Shown: positions 27,395 to 35,315 of the stretch, piece after piece
How the letters are laid out: each line of letters opens with the position of its first letter
Position numbering within the stretch: position 1 is the first letter of the stretch
Source: Chromobacterium vaccinii
GTDB taxonomy: Bacteria > Pseudomonadota > Gammaproteobacteria > Burkholderiales > Chromobacteriaceae
DNA: 36,941 nucleotides
NCBI RefSeq assembly: GCF_000971335.1
Contig: NZ_JZJL01000046.1
Location: forward strand, 1 to 36,941
Direction of reading: 5' to 3'
Notes under the pieces: model-generated
The model's database searches: none
What the model was told of the DNA's origin: nothing
What the model saw: the letters and a program-made list of their open reading frames with translations, nothing else
Made by a program: the position numbers and the translations under genes

Positions 27395-28177
27395 ATGGGT
27401 ATCGCGAAGACGGGTTCCAGGCTGTGGGCCGGCCTGCTGCTAGCCTGCGCCGGCGCGCAGGCGCAGGCGGCGTCGCGCGATCTGTATTTCGTCACCCAGT
27501 TGTTCCCCCCCTTCATCACCCAGGATGCCGACGGCAGGCTGGATGGCGCGCTGGTGGCGATTCTGCGCGAGGCGTGCCGGCGTTCGTCATGGAATTGCAC
27601 CGTCCAGGCCATGGTGTGGAAGCGAGCGTTGCTGACGATAAGCCAGGGCGGGGCCGACGGGCTGGTGCTGGCGCAGGACGCGCCGGAGCGGCGGGCGGTG
27701 ATGGAGCTGTCCAAACCGGTGCTGGCCAGCAGCTACGGCCTGTACGTGAAAACGAACAGTCCCTTGCGTTACCGCCAGCCTGGCGATCTCGCCGGGAAAA
27801 CCATCGCGGTGTATGGCCCGTCGCTGTCGCAGACCAATAGCGAGCGGCTGGTCCAGGGCGTGGCCGGCGTGAACCTGACCGTGGAGCTGGACCCGGAGAC
27901 GGTGCTGCGCAAACTGGCGGTGGGCCGTTACGGCAACAATGCGGTGGCGTTTTCCAACGACGATGTCGCCCGCTATTGGATCAAGCGCGATGGCCTGGGC
28001 AATCTGCGCAAGCTGGCCGAGGTCAAGCAGTTGACGTATCTGTACGGCTTCACCCGCAGCCGGGCGAAGCCCGGCATGCTGGAAACGTTCAACATGGCGC
28101 TGGACGGCATGTGCCGCGACGGCAGTCTGGCCAGGCTGGCCGCGCCGTCCGGCATTCGGCTGGCCACCTGCCGCTGA
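27395..28177 (+). CDS. Periplasmic solute-binding protein, SBP_bac_3-like
   Basis: This 260-residue protein begins with a signal peptide (charged MGIAKTGSR, hydrophobic core LWAGLLLACAGA, likely cleavage after AQAQAA near residue 26). The mature part has the polar amino-acid-binding fold: VTQLFPPFITQDADGRLDG at the start, DGLVLAQDAPERRAVM and GKTIAVYGPSLSQTNSERL in the middle. No membrane partner or ATPase gene is next to it, so it may be a stand-alone binding protein or enzyme-like member of this family rather than an ABC component. ATG 27395 follows GAGGGA; a much longer in-frame version has no signal peptide. The ligand is unknown. A GC hairpin lies between it and zapE. Confidence 0.75.
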   Translation: MGIAKTGSRLWAGLLLACAGAQAQAASRDLYFVTQLFPPFITQDADGRLDGALVAILREACRRSSWNCTVQAMVWKRALLTISQGGADGLVLAQDAPERRAVMELSKPVLASSYGLYVKTNSPLRYRQPGDLAGKTIAVYGPSLSQTNSERLVQGVAGVNLTVELDPETVLRKLAVGRYGNNAVAFSNDDVARYWIKRDGLGNLRKLAEVKQLTYLYGFTRSRAKPGMLETFNMALDGMCRDGSLARLAAPSGIRLATCR

Positions 28178-28222
28178 GTGCGGCAAGGGTGGGTCAAAGC
28201 GGTTATCATTCAGGGATTCCTT

Positions 28223-28239
28223 CGCCGCCAGCGGCGGCG
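28223..28239 (+). other. GC hairpin upstream of zapE without a T-run
   Basis: CGCCGCC and GGCGGCG pair perfectly around AGC, between the binding-protein gene and zapE. It may lie in the zapE leader or mark the upstream 3' end. Confidence 0.45.
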
Positions 28240-28267
28240 CCAAACGCAGCGCAGAACAAGCATAACC

Positions 28268-29431
28268 ATGTCGCAACACGCATTCTCTCCGGACGAGAAC
28301 GTCCATTGCAGCCCCAAGGGCTGGTACCGGCTGGCCAGCGAGAAGCCCGGCTTCATTCATGACGAGGCGCAGGCCGCCGCCATCGAGCGACTGGACCGGC
28401 TGTGGCATGAGCTGGTGGATTTCAAGACCAAGCGCAATCGCTTCCTGGGCCGCAGCCTGAGAAGCCCGGATGTGCCGCGCGGCCTGTATTTCTGGGGCGG
28501 GGTGGGGCGCGGCAAGAGCTTCCTGATGGACGCGTTCTACGCCTGCGTGCCGTACCGCCGCAAGCGCCGCATCCATTTCCACAATTTCATGGCGGAAACC
28601 CACCGCGAGCTGCGCAAGTTCGCCGGCGGCAAGGACCCGCTGCTGGCCTACGCCGACGAGATCGCCAAGTCGACGCGGCTGCTGTGCTTCGACGAATTCC
28701 ACGTGTCGGACATCGCCGACGCGATGATTCTGGGCCGCCTGATGTCTGCCTTGATCGAGCGCGGCGTGGTGGTGGTGACCACCTCCAATTACGCGCCGGA
28801 CGATCTCTACCCGGGCGGCCTGCAGCGGCAGAACTTCCTGCCGACGATAGAACTGATCAAACGCGAGATGGACGTGCTCAACGTCGACGGCGGACATGAC
28901 TACCGGCTGCGCGAACTGACGCGGGAGCCGCTGTTCATGGTGCCGGCCGACGAGGGCAGCGAGCGGAAGATGGAGCAACTGTTCCACAAAGTGGGCACTG
29001 GCGCGGACCTGCCGCAAAAAAGCATTACCGTGCTGGATCGTGTGATCGAGGTCAAACGGATGTCGCCGGGCGTGATCTGGTTCGACTTCATGGCCTTGTG
29101 CGACGGCCCGCGCGCGCAAACAGACTACCTGGAAATCGCCAGCGAATACCACACGGTGTTCGTGTCCGGCATTCCCCGGCTGACGGCCAAGCAAGCGTCC
29201 ATCGCCCGCCGCTTTACCTGGTTGGTCGACGTGTTCTACGACAACCGCGTCAAGCTGATCGCCTCGGCCGATGCGCCGCCGGAAGAGATCTACACCGAGG
29301 GCCTGCAATCCGGCGAGTTCTTCCGCACCGCCAGCCGGCTGACCGAGATGCAGTCCAAGAGCTATCTGGAGCTGCCGCACCAGTCGATGGCGCAAAGCCA
29401 CGACCAGCCGCCGCCGGGCGTGGCGCTGTAA
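28268..29431 (+). CDS. zapE: Cell division protein ZapE (AFG1-like ATPase)
   Basis: This 387-residue AFG1-family AAA-type P-loop ATPase has Walker A GGVGRGKSFLMD near residues 77-88 and Walker B LLCFDEFHVSD near 138-148. Further family motifs are VVTTSNYAPDDLYPGGLQR and IPRLTAKQASIARRFTWLVD (about 302-321), then DNRVKLIASADA. In E. coli ZapE (375 residues) acts at the divisome late in constriction and under low oxygen or heat. ATG 28268 matches the family start; the Shine-Dalgarno is weak. No other division gene is adjacent. Confidence 0.93.
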   Translation: MSQHAFSPDENVHCSPKGWYRLASEKPGFIHDEAQAAAIERLDRLWHELVDFKTKRNRFLGRSLRSPDVPRGLYFWGGVGRGKSFLMDAFYACVPYRRKRRIHFHNFMAETHRELRKFAGGKDPLLAYADEIAKSTRLLCFDEFHVSDIADAMILGRLMSALIERGVVVVTTSNYAPDDLYPGGLQRQNFLPTIELIKREMDVLNVDGGHDYRLRELTREPLFMVPADEGSERKMEQLFHKVGTGADLPQKSITVLDRVIEVKRMSPGVIWFDFMALCDGPRAQTDYLEIASEYHTVFVSGIPRLTAKQASIARRFTWLVDVFYDNRVKLIASADAPPEEIYTEGLQSGEFFRTASRLTEMQSKSYLELPHQSMAQSHDQPPPGVAL

Positions 29432-29446
29432 GCGGGCCGGCCGCGC

Positions 29447-30196
29447 TCAGTTGCGCGCCGGCTGCAGGTCCAGCTCCAGAATGTGGTCGGCCACCATGAT
29501 GTCGCGGGCCAGGTCCACCACGCTGATGAAGCTGCGTCGGTCCTGGGCGGATACCAGGAAGCTCCAGCTGGCGCCGCTCTGGTCCGCGCGGATGCTGATG
29601 CTTTCCTCGTGCAGCTTCAGGCCCGACGGCGCCAGCCGTTCCGCCAGCCGCTCCACCGTCCAATCGTGGTCGGCGCTCAGCTTGACGCTGACGAACAGAC
29701 TGACCCGTCGCGGCAGGATGTTCTCGATGCGGTTCACTACGGTGACGAAAACCATGCACAGCAAGGTCAGCGCGATGGCGGCGCCGTAGAAGCCGACGCC
29801 GATCAGGATGCCGATCACCGACGACATCCACACCGAGGCGGCCGAGGTCAGGCCGCTGATGCTCAGCCCCTCCTTCATGATCATGCCGGCGCCCAGGAAA
29901 CCGATGCCGGTCAGCACCCCCTGCGCCACGCGGGTCATGTCGCCGTGCATGATGTCTGCGGACTGCCCGCCGTACCAGTAACCGGAGTAGCCGATGATGC
30001 TGATCGCCGCCGCCGAGGCCATGCACACCAGGCCATAGGTGCGCATGCCGGCCGCGCGGCCGTTGTACCAGCGTTCGTAGCCCAGTAGGCTGCCTAGAAT
30101 CAGGCCGCCTAGCAGGTGGGCGATCACCAGCAGGTTGACCTGCCATTTGCCCGCGCTCCAGTAGAGGTTGGCCAGTTGCTGCCAGCTCAAGTCCAT
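29447..30196 (-). CDS. MgtC/SapB family inner-membrane protein
   Basis: This 249-residue protein has a five-segment MgtC membrane domain (about residues 20-160) with the family patterns LLGYERWYNGRAAGMRTYGLV, LTGIGFLGAGMIMKEG and GLTSAASVWMSSVIGI, and a C-terminal cytosolic domain (about 165-249) as in virulence MgtC proteins, which has an ACT-like fold. In Salmonella, MgtC helps survival in low magnesium and in macrophages by acting on ATP synthase; many family members have unknown roles. ATG 30196 follows GGGAGG with seven bases between. It is transcribed leftward, away from the rbs operon, 15 bases from the convergent zapE. Which branch of the family it represents is uncertain. Confidence 0.85.
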   Translation of the reverse strand: MDLSWQQLANLYWSAGKWQVNLLVIAHLLGGLILGSLLGYERWYNGRAAGMRTYGLVCMASAAAISIIGYSGYWYGGQSADIMHGDMTRVAQGVLTGIGFLGAGMIMKEGLSISGLTSAASVWMSSVIGILIGVGFYGAAIALTLLCMVFVTVVNRIENILPRRVSLFVSVKLSADHDWTVERLAERLAPSGLKLHEESISIRADQSGASWSFLVSAQDRRSFISVVDLARDIMVADHILELDLQPARN

Positions 30197-30343
30197 TTTC
30201 TTTCCTCCCGCGCCGTCGGGCGCGCATGCGATGTTCATTTTCTTAAGCGGGCATCATGGCATGCCGCGCGCCGTTTTCTCAATCCGGCAGGCATTTGTCG
30301 GCGCGCGGGCTGCTGGGCCGCATTGATATCTTTACGTGAAAAT

Positions 30344-30363
30344 ATGTAGTGCGATGACTACAT
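30344..30363. promoter_or_regulatory. Dyad ATGTAGT-N6-ACTACAT between mgtC-like gene and rbsK
   Basis: A perfect inverted repeat with seven-base arms and six-base spacer. It lies in the 289-base divergent gap, about 150 bases before the MgtC start and 120 before rbsK. It is probably a dimer-binding site; the protein and target gene are unknown. Confidence 0.45.
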
Positions 30364-30400
30364 TTTTGCGCTTTCCCTCTTTCGTGAAGCTGTCCATCTC

Positions 30401-30432
30401 TGTTATAAATCGATGCTGATCACGTTTTAGCA
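30401..30432 (+). promoter_or_regulatory. rbs promoter (extended -10) with candidate operator
   Basis: TGT followed by TATAAA (30404-30409) is an extended -10; no good -35 is seen. The partial dyad TGCTGATCACGTTTTAGCA (30414-30432), with LacI-like central ACGTTT, begins at the predicted transcription start, where a repressor would block. Symmetry is incomplete, so the operator is tentative. Confidence 0.4.
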
Positions 30433-30485
30433 AAAAAATCGCAATTTGTGCGTTGCAATGTAGCAAAGGTACACAAGGAGACGGC

Positions 30486-31376
30486 ATGACTCGGGTGCTG
30501 GTAGTCGGCAGTATCAATATGGACCTGGTGGCGTCCGCCAAGCGGATGCCGAAGCTGGGCGAAACGCTGCTGGGCGAGGGATTCTCCACCTATCCGGGCG
30601 GCAAGGGCGCCAACCAGGCCGTGGCCGCCGCCCGCCTGGGCGCGCAAGTGACGCTGCTGGGCTGCGTCGGCGACGATGCTTTCGGCCGCGACTTGCGCGC
30701 CCATCTGGAGCGAGAAGGCGTGGATTGCGGCCGGGTGGAGACCGTGGATGGTCCCACCGGCATCGCCGTCATCACCGTCAGCGGCGGCGACAACGCCATC
30801 CTGGTGGTGCCGGGCGCCAACCACAAACTGACGCCGGTGCATCTTGACGCCGCCGAGCAGGCCTTCATCGACGCCGACGTGGTGCTGACCCAGCTGGAAA
30901 TTCCGCTGGCGACGGTGCGCCGCGCCGCCGAGCTGGCCGCCCGCCACAAGAAGCCGCTGCTGCTGAACCCCGCGCCGGCGGTGCCGTTGCCGGAAGAGCT
31001 GCTGCAACGGGTGGCGTTGCTGACGCCAAACGAGCACGAATTCCTGACCATGCTGGCCCAGCCCGACGCCGACTGGCGCTCGCTGCTGGCCGAGCGCCCC
31101 GGCAAACTGGTGATGACCCACGGCAAGCACGGCGCCTATTTCGCGCTGGCGCGCGGCCAGTTGCGCCATCAGCCGGGCTTCGAGGTCAAGGCGGTGGACA
31201 GCACCGGCGCCGGCGACACCTTCAACGGCGCGCTGGCGGCCTTCCTGCCGCTGGGGCTGGAAGAGGCGGTGCGCCGCGCCAACGCGGCCGGCGCGCTGTC
31301 GGTCACCCGTCCCGGCGCGCAGGGCGGCATGCCCACGCTGGCGGAGCTGGAAGCCTTTCTGGAGAGCAAAGCATGA
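30486..31376 (+). CDS. rbsK: Ribokinase
   Basis: This 296-residue PfkB-family kinase phosphorylates ribose at C5. It starts MTRVLVVGSINMDLV, has the N-terminal signature GGKGANQAVAAARLG at about residues 38-52 and the C-terminal DSTGAGDTFNGALAA near 238-252, with the catalytic Asp in GAGD. AAGGAG lies six bases before the ATG. The stop overlaps rbsD in an ATGA. In E. coli rbsK follows rbsB; here it leads the operon, giving the order K-D-A-C-B. Confidence 0.95.
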   Translation: MTRVLVVGSINMDLVASAKRMPKLGETLLGEGFSTYPGGKGANQAVAAARLGAQVTLLGCVGDDAFGRDLRAHLEREGVDCGRVETVDGPTGIAVITVSGGDNAILVVPGANHKLTPVHLDAAEQAFIDADVVLTQLEIPLATVRRAAELAARHKKPLLLNPAPAVPLPEELLQRVALLTPNEHEFLTMLAQPDADWRSLLAERPGKLVMTHGKHGAYFALARGQLRHQPGFEVKAVDSTGAGDTFNGALAAFLPLGLEEAVRRANAAGALSVTRPGAQGGMPTLAELEAFLESKA

Positions 31377-31771
31377 AGAAGCACGGCCATCTGAACCGCG
31401 ACATCGCCCGCATCCTGGCGTCGATGGGCCATACCGACAGCCTGGTGATCGCCGATTGCGGCCTGCCCATCCCGCCCGGCGTCGAGTGCGTGGACCTGTC
31501 GCTGACGCTGGGGCAGCCCGGCTTCGTCGAAACCCTGGACAGCGTCTTGGCCGATTTCCAGTGCGAGCGCGCGGTGTTCGCCATCGAGTGTCGCCAGCAC
31601 AACCCGGCGGTGCAGGACAGGGCCGAGCGGATGGCGAAGGACGGCGCGGCGCTGGATTTCGTCAGCCACGAGGAATTCAAGCAGCGCTGCCAGGCAGCGC
31701 GGGCGGTGATCCGCACCGGCGAATGCACGCCATACGCCAACGTGATCCTGCATTCCGGCGTGATCTTCTGA
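31373..31771 (+). CDS. rbsD: D-ribose pyranase
   Basis: This 132-residue RbsD/FucU-family protein interconverts pyranose and furanose forms of ribose so that ribokinase can act. It shows LNRDIARILASMGHTDSLVI with the conserved His20, GLPIPPGVECVDLSL near residues 30-44, and the C-terminal ARAVIRTGECTPYANVIL. Start and rbsK stop overlap by four bases. AGGAG for rbsA begins at its stop codon. Confidence 0.95.
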   Translation: MKKHGHLNRDIARILASMGHTDSLVIADCGLPIPPGVECVDLSLTLGQPGFVETLDSVLADFQCERAVFAIECRQHNPAVQDRAERMAKDGAALDFVSHEEFKQRCQAARAVIRTGECTPYANVILHSGVIF

Positions 31772-31782
31772 GGAGCCGCACC

Positions 31783-33291
31783 ATGCAAGTGACCATGCGC
31801 GGCATCAGCAAGGCCTTCGGGCCGGTCAAGGTGCTGGAAAATGTCGAATTCACGCTGCGCGGCGGCGAGATCCACGCGCTGATGGGCGAGAACGGCGCCG
31901 GCAAATCCACGCTGATGAAGATACTCAGCGGCGTCCATCGCGCCGACGCCGGCGAAATCCTGCTGGACGGTCGCATGGCCGAGCTGCGCGACACCGCGGC
32001 GGCGGAAGCGGCCGGCATCGCCATCATCCACCAGGAATTGAACCTGATCCCGCAGCTGTCGGTGATGGAAAACCTGTTTCTCGGCCGCGAGCCGTCGCGC
32101 TTCGGCCTGATCGACTACGGCCGCATGCGCCGCGAGGCGAAGGCGCAGCTGGCGGCGCTGGGCGTGGGCGGCATCGATCCCGACGCCGAGGCCGGCGGCC
32201 TGTCCATCGGCCAGCAGCAGATGGTGGAGATCGCCAAGGCGCTGGCGCTGAACGCCCGCGTGCTGATCATGGACGAGCCGACCGCGGCGCTGACCGAGCG
32301 CGAGATCGACACGCTGTTCGGCCTGATGGCCCAGTTGAAGGAAAACGGCGTGGCCATCGTTTATGTTTCGCACCGGATGGAGGAGATTTTCCGCGTCTGC
32401 GACCGCATCAGCGTATTGCGGGACGGCTGCTTCGTCGGCGAGCGCGAAATCGCCGGCACCGATTTCGACGAAGTGGTGCGGATGATGGTGGGGCGCGAGA
32501 TCGGCGACCGCTATCCCAAGCGCGAAGCCATTCCGGGCGAGGTGCGCTTGAAGGTGGAAAACCTGGCCGACGAGAACATGATCGCCGGCATCAGCTTCGA
32601 GGTGCGCGCCGGCGAGGTGCTGGGCATCGCCGGACTGATGGGCTCCGGCCGCAGCGACATCCTGAAGACGCTGTTCGGCGCCAAGCGCCGCACCGCCGGC
32701 CGCGTCGAGCTGGACGGCGAGGAATTGAGAGTGGCCGCGCCGGGCGATGCCATCGCAGCCGGCCTGGGCTTCGTGCCGGAAGACCGCAAGAGCAAGGGGC
32801 TGGTGCTGGGCATGTCGCTGCGCGAGAACGCGACGCTGGTGCACCTGGACCGTTACGCCCGTCTGGGCGTGGTGAACGCGGGCGACGAGAAGCGGGCGGT
32901 GGACGGCATGATAGAGCAACTGCGCATCCGCACCCGCGACGCCGAGCTGGACGTCAAGTCATTGTCCGGCGGCAACCAGCAGAAAGTGGTGTTCGCCAAA
33001 TGGCTGGCGAATCCGCCCAAGGTGCTGCTGCTGGACGAGCCGACGCGCGGCGTCGACGTCGGCGGCAAGGCCGAGATCTACCACATCGTCAACCAGCTGG
33101 CCGCCGCCGGCGCCGCCATCGTGATGGTGTCGTCCGAGTTGCCGGAAGTGCTGGCGCTAAGCAATCGCATCCTGGTGCTGCACGAAGGCCGCCAGGCCGG
33201 CATTTTCGACGCCGCCGGCTGCAGCCAGGAAACCCTGATGGCCGCCGCCACTGGCGGAGCCGCTTCCACCGAAACCAGGAAACAAGCATGA
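31783..33291 (+). CDS. rbsA: Ribose ABC transporter ATP-binding protein (two ATPase domains)
   Basis: This 502-residue protein has two fused ABC ATPase domains. The first has Walker A GENGAGKS near residues 34-41, the signature [15 protein letters not shown] and Walker [12 protein letters not shown]. The second (from about residue 245) has a degenerate Walker A (GLMGSGRSD) and the signature [15 protein letters not shown] with [13 protein letters not shown], a normal feature of sugar-type CUT2 transporters. It powers ribose uptake with RbsC and RbsB. AGGAG lies seven bases before ATG 31783. The stop overlaps rbsC in ATGA. Confidence 0.95.
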   Translation: MQVTMRGISKAFGPVKVLENVEFTLRGGEIHALMGENGAGKSTLMKILSGVHRADAGEILLDGRMAELRDTAAAEAAGIAIIHQELNLIPQLSVMENLFLGREPSRFGLIDYGRMRREAKAQLAALGVGGIDPDAEAGGLSIGQQQMVEIAKALALNARVLIMDEPTAALTEREIDTLFGLMAQLKENGVAIVYVSHRMEEIFRVCDRISVLRDGCFVGEREIAGTDFDEVVRMMVGREIGDRYPKREAIPGEVRLKVENLADENMIAGISFEVRAGEVLGIAGLMGSGRSDILKTLFGAKRRTAGRVELDGEELRVAAPGDAIAAGLGFVPEDRKSKGLVLGMSLRENATLVHLDRYARLGVVNAGDEKRAVDGMIEQLRIRTRDAELDVKSLSGGNQQKVVFAKWLANPPKVLLLDEPTRGVDVGGKAEIYHIVNQLAAAGAAIVMVSSELPEVLALSNRILVLHEGRQAGIFDAAGCSQETLMAAATGGAASTETRKQA

Positions 33292-34226
33292 CCCCGCAAC
33301 AGAAAGCCAATCTGCAACGCCTAGGCCCCTTCATCGCCCTGGTGCTGGTGGCCGTCGGCCTGTCCGTGATGAGCCCGGACTTTCTTACCGTCAACAACCT
33401 GCTCAACGTGATGCGGCAGGTGTCGATCAACGCGCTGATCGCCTTCGGCATGACGCTGGTGATCCTGCTGGGCGGCATCGACCTGTCGGTGGGCTCCATC
33501 CTGGCGCTGTCCTCGGTGCTGACCGCCACGCTGCTGCAGGCGGGCGTCGACCCCATGCTGGCCACGCTGCTGGGCATTCTGGCCGGCGCGGCGATGGGCC
33601 TGTTCAACGGCCTGGTGATCAGCAAGGGCAAGGTGGCGCCGTTCATCGCCACGCTGGCGACGATGACCATCCTGCGCGGCCTGGCGCTGGTGTTTTCCAA
33701 CGGCAGCCCGATCACCGGCTTCGACAGCGAGCTGTTCTCGATGCTGGGCGGCGGCTACGTCGCCGGCCTGGTGCCGGTGCCGGTGGTGTGGATGCTGCTT
33801 CTGTTCGCCGGCTTCTGGTTTCTGCTGAAGAAGACCGTGTTCGGCCGCCATTTGTACGCCACCGGCGGCAACGAGGAAGCGGCGCGGCTGTCCGGCGTCA
33901 AGGTGGACCGGGTCAAGCTGTGGGTGTATACCGCTTCCGGCGCGATGTCGGCGATGGCCGGCGTGGTGCTGACCTCGCGGCTCAACTCGGCGCAGCCGAC
34001 GGCCGGCACCGGCTATGAGCTGGACGCGATCGCCGCGGTGGTGCTGGGCGGGACCAGCCTCAGCGGCGGCCGCGGCTGGATTTTCGGCACCCTGATCGGC
34101 GCGCTGCTGATCGGGGTGCTCAACAACGGCTTGAATCTGCTGGGCGTGTCCTCGTTCTACCAGCAGGTGATCAAGGGCGCGGTGATTCTGCTGGCGGTAT
34201 TGCTGGATCGCAGCAACAAGAAGTGA
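33288..34226 (+). CDS. rbsC: Ribose ABC transporter permease
   Basis: This 312-residue inner-membrane permease of the CUT2 family has eight to ten hydrophobic segments and the family patterns GMTLVILLGGIDLSVGSILAL (quoted in part: VILLGGIDLSVGS), TLATMTILRGLA, and ATGGNEEAARLSGV, the last being the cytoplasmic loop that meets RbsA. The start overlaps the rbsA stop. A 59-base gap containing a perfect GC palindrome separates it from rbsB. Confidence 0.95.
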   Translation: MTPQQKANLQRLGPFIALVLVAVGLSVMSPDFLTVNNLLNVMRQVSINALIAFGMTLVILLGGIDLSVGSILALSSVLTATLLQAGVDPMLATLLGILAGAAMGLFNGLVISKGKVAPFIATLATMTILRGLALVFSNGSPITGFDSELFSMLGGGYVAGLVPVPVVWMLLLFAGFWFLLKKTVFGRHLYATGGNEEAARLSGVKVDRVKLWVYTASGAMSAMAGVVLTSRLNSAQPTAGTGYELDAIAAVVLGGTSLSGGRGWIFGTLIGALLIGVLNNGLNLLGVSSFYQQVIKGAVILLAVLLDRSNKK

Positions 34227-34230
34227 CGAT

Positions 34231-34246
34231 GGCGGCGCGCGCCGCC
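34231..34246 (+). other. Perfect 16-base GC palindrome between rbsC and rbsB
   Basis: GGCGGCGCGCGCCGCC folds to a six-pair stem with loop GCGC, four bases after the rbsC stop. No T-run follows. It may protect the upstream message or set a processing point that lets rbsB be made in larger amounts than the membrane subunits. Confidence 0.5.
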
Positions 34247-34285
34247 CAATGCAGTGCATCATTCCATTTTCCAGGGAGCATCAGC

Positions 34286-35221
34286 ATGAAACGCATTCTT
34301 ACCCCGCTCGTGGCCGGCATTCTGGCCTTCGGCATCGCCGCCTGCTCCAAGCAGGGTCCGGGCAGCGCGCCGGCCGGCGACGCCAGCGCCGCGGCGGCGG
34401 ACGGCAAGGTCACCGTCGGCCTGGCGGTATCCACGCTCAACAACCCGTTCTTCGTCGAGCTGCGCGACGGCGCGGCGGCGGAAGCGAAGAAGCAGGGCGT
34501 CAACCTGATCACCGTCGACGCGCAGGACGATCCGGCCAAGCAGCAGGCCAGCGTGGAAGACCTGATCCAGAAGAAGGTCAGCGTGATCCTGATCAATCCG
34601 ACCGACTCGTCCGCCGTGGCCAATGTGGTGAAGGAAGCGACGTCCAAGGGCATCAAGGTGGTGTCGCTGGATCGCAGCGTGAACGGCGCCGAAGTCAGCG
34701 CCCACATCGCCTCCGACAATATCGCCGGCGGCGTGATGGCCGGCAAGTACCTGCTGGACAAGCTGGGCGGCAAGGGCCGCATCGTCGAGCTGGAAGGCAT
34801 CGCCGGTTCTTCCGCCGCCCGCGAGCGCGGCGAGGGCTTCCACCAGGTGGTGGACAAGAAGGAAGGCGTCAAGCTGCTGGCCAAGCAGCCGGCCGATTTC
34901 GACCGCGCCAAGGGCCTGTCGGTGATGGAAAACATCATCCAGGGCAACAAGGACATCCAGGGCGTGTTCGCGCACAACGATGAAATGGCGCTGGGCGCGG
35001 TGAAGGCGATCCAGGCCGCCGGCCTGAAAAACGTGGCGGTGGTCGGCTTCGACGCCACTCCGGACGCGGTGGCCGCGGTCAAGGCCGGCGCGCTGTCCGC
35101 CACCGTGCAGCAGCAGCCGGCCTTGATCGGCCAGTACGGCGTGCAGGCAGCCAAGAAGCTGGCCGACGGCCAGAAAGTGGACAAGTTCATCCCGGTGCCG
35201 CTGAACCTGGTCCATCAATAA
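34286..35221 (+). CDS. rbsB: Ribose-binding protein with a lipoprotein signal
   Basis: This 311-residue type I periplasmic binding protein has the ribose family patterns GLAVSTLNNPFFVELRDGA, VILINPTDSSAVANVVKEA, VVSLDRSVNGAEVSAHIASD and VFAHNDEMALGAVKAI with the C-terminal VVGFDATPDA. It delivers ribose to RbsAC and may serve a chemoreceptor. The N-terminus MKRILTPLVAGILAFGIAAC ends in a good lipobox (IAAC, Cys20). A low-complexity linker of Gly, Ala and Ser (residues 21-40) follows. E. coli RbsB is soluble, so a membrane-tethered form is unusual. AGGGAG precedes ATG 34286. A terminator follows at 35236. Confidence 0.93.
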   Translation: MKRILTPLVAGILAFGIAACSKQGPGSAPAGDASAAAADGKVTVGLAVSTLNNPFFVELRDGAAAEAKKQGVNLITVDAQDDPAKQQASVEDLIQKKVSVILINPTDSSAVANVVKEATSKGIKVVSLDRSVNGAEVSAHIASDNIAGGVMAGKYLLDKLGGKGRIVELEGIAGSSAARERGEGFHQVVDKKEGVKLLAKQPADFDRAKGLSVMENIIQGNKDIQGVFAHNDEMALGAVKAIQAAGLKNVAVVGFDATPDAVAAVKAGALSATVQQQPALIGQYGVQAAKKLADGQKVDKFIPVPLNLVHQ

Positions 35222-35235
35222 GCCGCAATCAAGCA

Positions 35236-35269
35236 ACGGGGCCGGCGCCTGCGCGTCGGGCCCCGTTTT
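35236..35269 (+). terminator. Intrinsic terminator after rbsB
   Basis: ACGGGGCC (35236-35243) and GGCCCCGT (35259-35266) pair perfectly around 15 bases and end in TTTT. It would reduce or stop read-through from rbsKDACB into the regulator gene. Confidence 0.75.
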
Positions 35270-35315
35270 GCCATATTGCGATTATCATTTCCGTTTTCTT
35301 GCCCAGCCATACTCC

